Shown here piece after piece: positions 62,649 to 64,000 of a DNA stretch of 64,000 nucleotides. Below the pieces are notes generated by a model. It searched no databases and was not told the origin of the DNA. It was given only the letters and a program-made list of their open reading frames with translations. The translations under genes were made by a program, and so were the position numbers. The first letter of the stretch is position 1. Every line of letters starts with the position of its first letter. The DNA comes from Tatumella sp. JGM91 (GTDB lineage: Bacteria; Pseudomonadota; Gammaproteobacteria; Enterobacterales; Enterobacteriaceae), in NCBI RefSeq assembly GCF_018257575.1, contig NZ_JAERJP010000015.1:44680-108679 (forward strand), read 5' to 3'.

Positions 62649-63317
62649 TCAATTTTTCAAATGGTGTTTAATTGTGAACTTCATGTCCTCAGACATATCT
62701 GTGATGTTTAATGCTGCCCAGCGAAGCCAGCCAGGATCATCTTTGGCAACATCTGCATAAGTCTTTCCACGGTGTTTGCCCATATGCAGAGTGCGAAGTA
62801 GAACAGGCTGGCTAGTGATACCCAGCATTTCCTCAACCGACCATCCCGACTCAGCCTGTATCTTCCTGAACAGGCCGGCGGTGACATAGCAGTCATACAG
62901 TGCCCGGTGAGCATGAAGTTTTTCTGGAACCCAGGGCTTTATATCCAGCGCATACCTCAAATACTGGTTAGAGTGGCTTTCCAGTTCCGGCCACAGTCTG
63001 GCCGCCAGTTTGCGTGTGCAAATCCATTCGCACCCCATGTCAGGCAGGACGCCTTTATCAAACGGGGCGTTGTGCGCTACCAGATAATCAGCTGCCTGAT
63101 ACTGCTGATAGACTTCTTCAATTGGCGGCTTATCTGACACCATATCTTCCGTAATGTGATGGATAGCCATTGCTGAAAATCCGATAGGACGGTCAGGCTT
63201 AACAAAGTCGCTCATGGGATTGATGATTTCCCCAGCGACAACATCAACGCTGGCCACTTCAACAACCCCGCCCTCAAAGCCACAGGTTTCCGTGTCGATA
63301 ACGCGAAAAATAGTCAT
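62649..63317 (-). CDS. DnaQ-fold 3'-5' exonuclease, ExoX-like
   Basis: A 222-residue DEDDh exonuclease. Exo I is V-I-D-T-E-T-C-G (acidic pair D-x-E), Exo II is L-V-A-H-N-A-P-F-D, and Exo III is H-R-A-L-Y-D-C with the catalytic His. The C-terminal 60 residues (M-G-K-H-R-G-K-T-Y-A-D-V) form the small accessory domain found in phage and ExoX-type proteins. It probably processes DNA ends or mismatches in phage recombination, next to the Sak4-like gene. It overlaps the upstream small gene by 4 nt. Confidence 0.85.
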   Translation of the reverse strand: MTIFRVIDTETCGFEGGVVEVASVDVVAGEIINPMSDFVKPDRPIGFSAMAIHHITEDMVSDKPPIEEVYQQYQAADYLVAHNAPFDKGVLPDMGCEWICTRKLAARLWPELESHSNQYLRYALDIKPWVPEKLHAHRALYDCYVTAGLFRKIQAESGWSVEEMLGITSQPVLLRTLHMGKHRGKTYADVAKDDPGWLRWAALNITDMSEDMKFTIKHHLKN

Positions 63318-63463
63318 GAAAAATTCCCTTCAAATTCCTGCCAACTGATAACCGGATTCTGGCGTTCCGTTGCCAGGTCGATTTGTTCTTGCTGAATGGC
63401 CTCTATTTCCTCGCCGATCAGCTCTTTCATTTCTGCGATGAAGTCGCCGTCATTACGCCACAT
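63314..63463 (-). CDS. Small prophage protein upstream of the exonuclease
   Basis: 49 codons from ATG 63463, with GGAGG 7 nt upstream. It is a helical acidic peptide (E-M-K-E-L-I-G-E-E-I-E-A-I-Q-Q-E-Q-I-D) that overlaps both neighbours (11 nt and 4 nt). Function unknown. Confidence 0.6.
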   Translation of the reverse strand: MWRNDGDFIAEMKELIGEEIEAIQQEQIDLATERQNPVISWQEFEGNFS

Positions 63464-63653
63464 GGTCAAGCCTCCGCATTGAGTCCACCCATTCAACCAG
63501 CAAGTCAAAGTCCTGATACGCGCAGAACTCTGCCAATTGCTCCCGGTTCAGCGTTTCAATCTGGCAATCCTCAAGAGATACGCTGACCTTCCCAGGCCTC
63601 ATTGCTCCGCGCATCTGTACGTCTGAGCATTCGATTTTCAGGTTCAGACTCAT
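63453..63653 (-). CDS. Small hypothetical prophage protein
   Basis: 66 residues from ATG 63653 (GGAGG 6 nt upstream). It has a beta-rich first half (L-N-L-K-I-E-C-S-D-V-Q, K-V-S-V-S-L-E-D-C) and a C-terminal helix. Two Cys. The start overlaps the stop of the 39-codon gene upstream (ATGA). Function unknown. Confidence 0.6.
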   Translation of the reverse strand: MSLNLKIECSDVQMRGAMRPGKVSVSLEDCQIETLNREQLAEFCAYQDFDLLVEWVDSMRRLDHVA

Positions 63654-63769
63654 TTCGACCTCCGGAAATCTCTGACCATGTCTAAATAACCAGCCGGTGT
63701 ATTCGGATAGAAGTGAACCGACCCGCTGAATGCGATTACCAGCTCTGGGCCATGAATGATGTACCTCAT
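63650..63769 (-). CDS. 39-codon prophage protein
   Basis: Reads M-R-Y-I-I-H-G-P-E-L-V-I-A-F-S-G-S-V, then Y-P-N-T-P-A-G-Y-L-D-M-V-R-D-F-R-R-S-K. It starts in the stop of the gene upstream and ends in the start of the one downstream (ATGA both times), with GGAGG 8 nt before the ATG. Too short for a family call. Confidence 0.55.
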   Translation of the reverse strand: MRYIIHGPELVIAFSGSVHFYPNTPAGYLDMVRDFRRSK

Positions 63770-63906
63770 GCGAAAGCCTCCGGCCCCGGACGGGCAGCAT
63801 CATTGACGAATTTCTGAATGCGATCCAGCTGGGTAGTGGTGAATGATTTAACGTGGTTTAACAGGTTGGTAGCAGCGCCAATGACGCCGCCGATGGTGGT
63901 AGCCAT
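63766..63906 (-). CDS. 46-codon prophage protein
   Basis: Reads M-A-T-T-I-G-G-V-I-G-A-A-T-N-L-L, then F-T-T-T-Q-L-D-R-I-Q-K-F-V-N-D-A. Glycine/alanine-rich start followed by an amphipathic helix. CGGAG lies about 8 nt before ATG. It overlaps the next gene by 4 nt. Function unknown. Confidence 0.55.
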   Translation of the reverse strand: MATTIGGVIGAATNLLNHVKSFTTTQLDRIQKFVNDAARPGPEAFA

Positions 63907-63923
63907 TAGCGATACTCCGTTGG

Positions 63924-64000
63924 TTAGTAGTTGATGGTTACTGCTGGTACCTGACCTTTAGCGATTGATTTGATACATGCTTTTGCACAGTCCTCGGTCA
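63924..64000 (-). CDS. End of a further prophage gene (partial)
   Basis: The last 24 codons and a stop of an open frame entering from the right edge, ending V-P-A-V-T-I-N-Y. It is 17 nt upstream of the 46-codon gene and in the same direction. The start lies outside the window. Nothing more can be said. Confidence 0.4.
   Translation of the reverse strand, partial: TEDCAKACIKSIAKGQVPAVTINY

Noticed and set aside
1..64000. CRISPR arrays, insertion sequences and rRNA genes
   Set aside because: I looked for regularly spaced repeats, transposase motifs with terminal inverted repeats and rRNA signatures and saw none.

Overview
The window looks like chromosome of a gamma-proteobacterium of the order Enterobacterales. 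Gene content and protein similarity (glk, ypdAB/pyrSR, yhjX, cadBA, oppABCDF, pgaABCD, an argW-integrated IntS-type prophage) are enterobacterial. Gene order and several accessory operons differ from Escherichia coli, so a more distant family such as the Erwiniaceae is plausible, but I cannot fix the genus from sequence reading alone. No rRNA genes, insertion sequences or CRISPR arrays were seen. One tRNA gene was found.

Layout. 1-10.5 kb: the end of mntH; glk; a pyruvate-sensing two-component pair (ypdA/ypdB, now pyrS/pyrR); a universal stress protein coupled to an unknown membrane protein; a small lipoprotein; the pyruvate transporter yhjX with a near-perfect YpdB target site; a DMT exporter facing an AraC regulator; a DUF2534-like membrane protein; and a peptide-deformylase relative that has lost its catalytic glutamate. 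10.5-17.8 kb: a long non-coding stretch, then a cyanide-insensitive-type cytochrome bd operon (cydA/cioA, cydB/cioB) with its own cydDC exporter genes. 17.9-27.3 kb: an amine/amino-acid catabolic region with an aldehyde dehydrogenase, a GntR regulator coupled to a cytosolic Cache-like protein, a gamma-glutamylputrescine-oxidase-like flavoenzyme, two APC permeases and a D-2-hydroxyacid dehydrogenase. A shared palindromic site lies in front of the dehydrogenase and one permease.

27.6-34.2 kb: a compact seven-gene operon with two flavin-dependent monooxygenases, a GNAT acetyltransferase and an amino-acid-type ABC transporter with two paralogous binding proteins. Its content strongly resembles the Bacillus ytmI-type operon for S-modified cysteine salvage. 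34.2-38.7 kb: small membrane and hypothetical genes, an orphan OppA/MppA-like binding protein and a RimJ/RimL-like acetyltransferase. 38.7-44.3 kb: the oppABCDF peptide importer on the minus strand. 45.2-48.7 kb: cadBA lysine decarboxylation acid resistance, with no cadC nearby.

48.9-56.7 kb: the pgaABCD poly-N-acetylglucosamine operon, with an unusual divergent gene encoding only the hydrolase half of PgaB and no export signal. 57.46-57.53 kb: tRNA-Arg(CCU) (argW), the attachment site of a lambdoid prophage of the KplE1/Sf6/HK620 type. From 57.7 kb to the right edge is its int-xis end and a tightly overlapping early (recombination) operon read leftwards: ExoX-like nuclease, Sak4-like ATPase, SSB-like protein and many very small genes, several of them under 60 codons. 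The prophage continues beyond the window.
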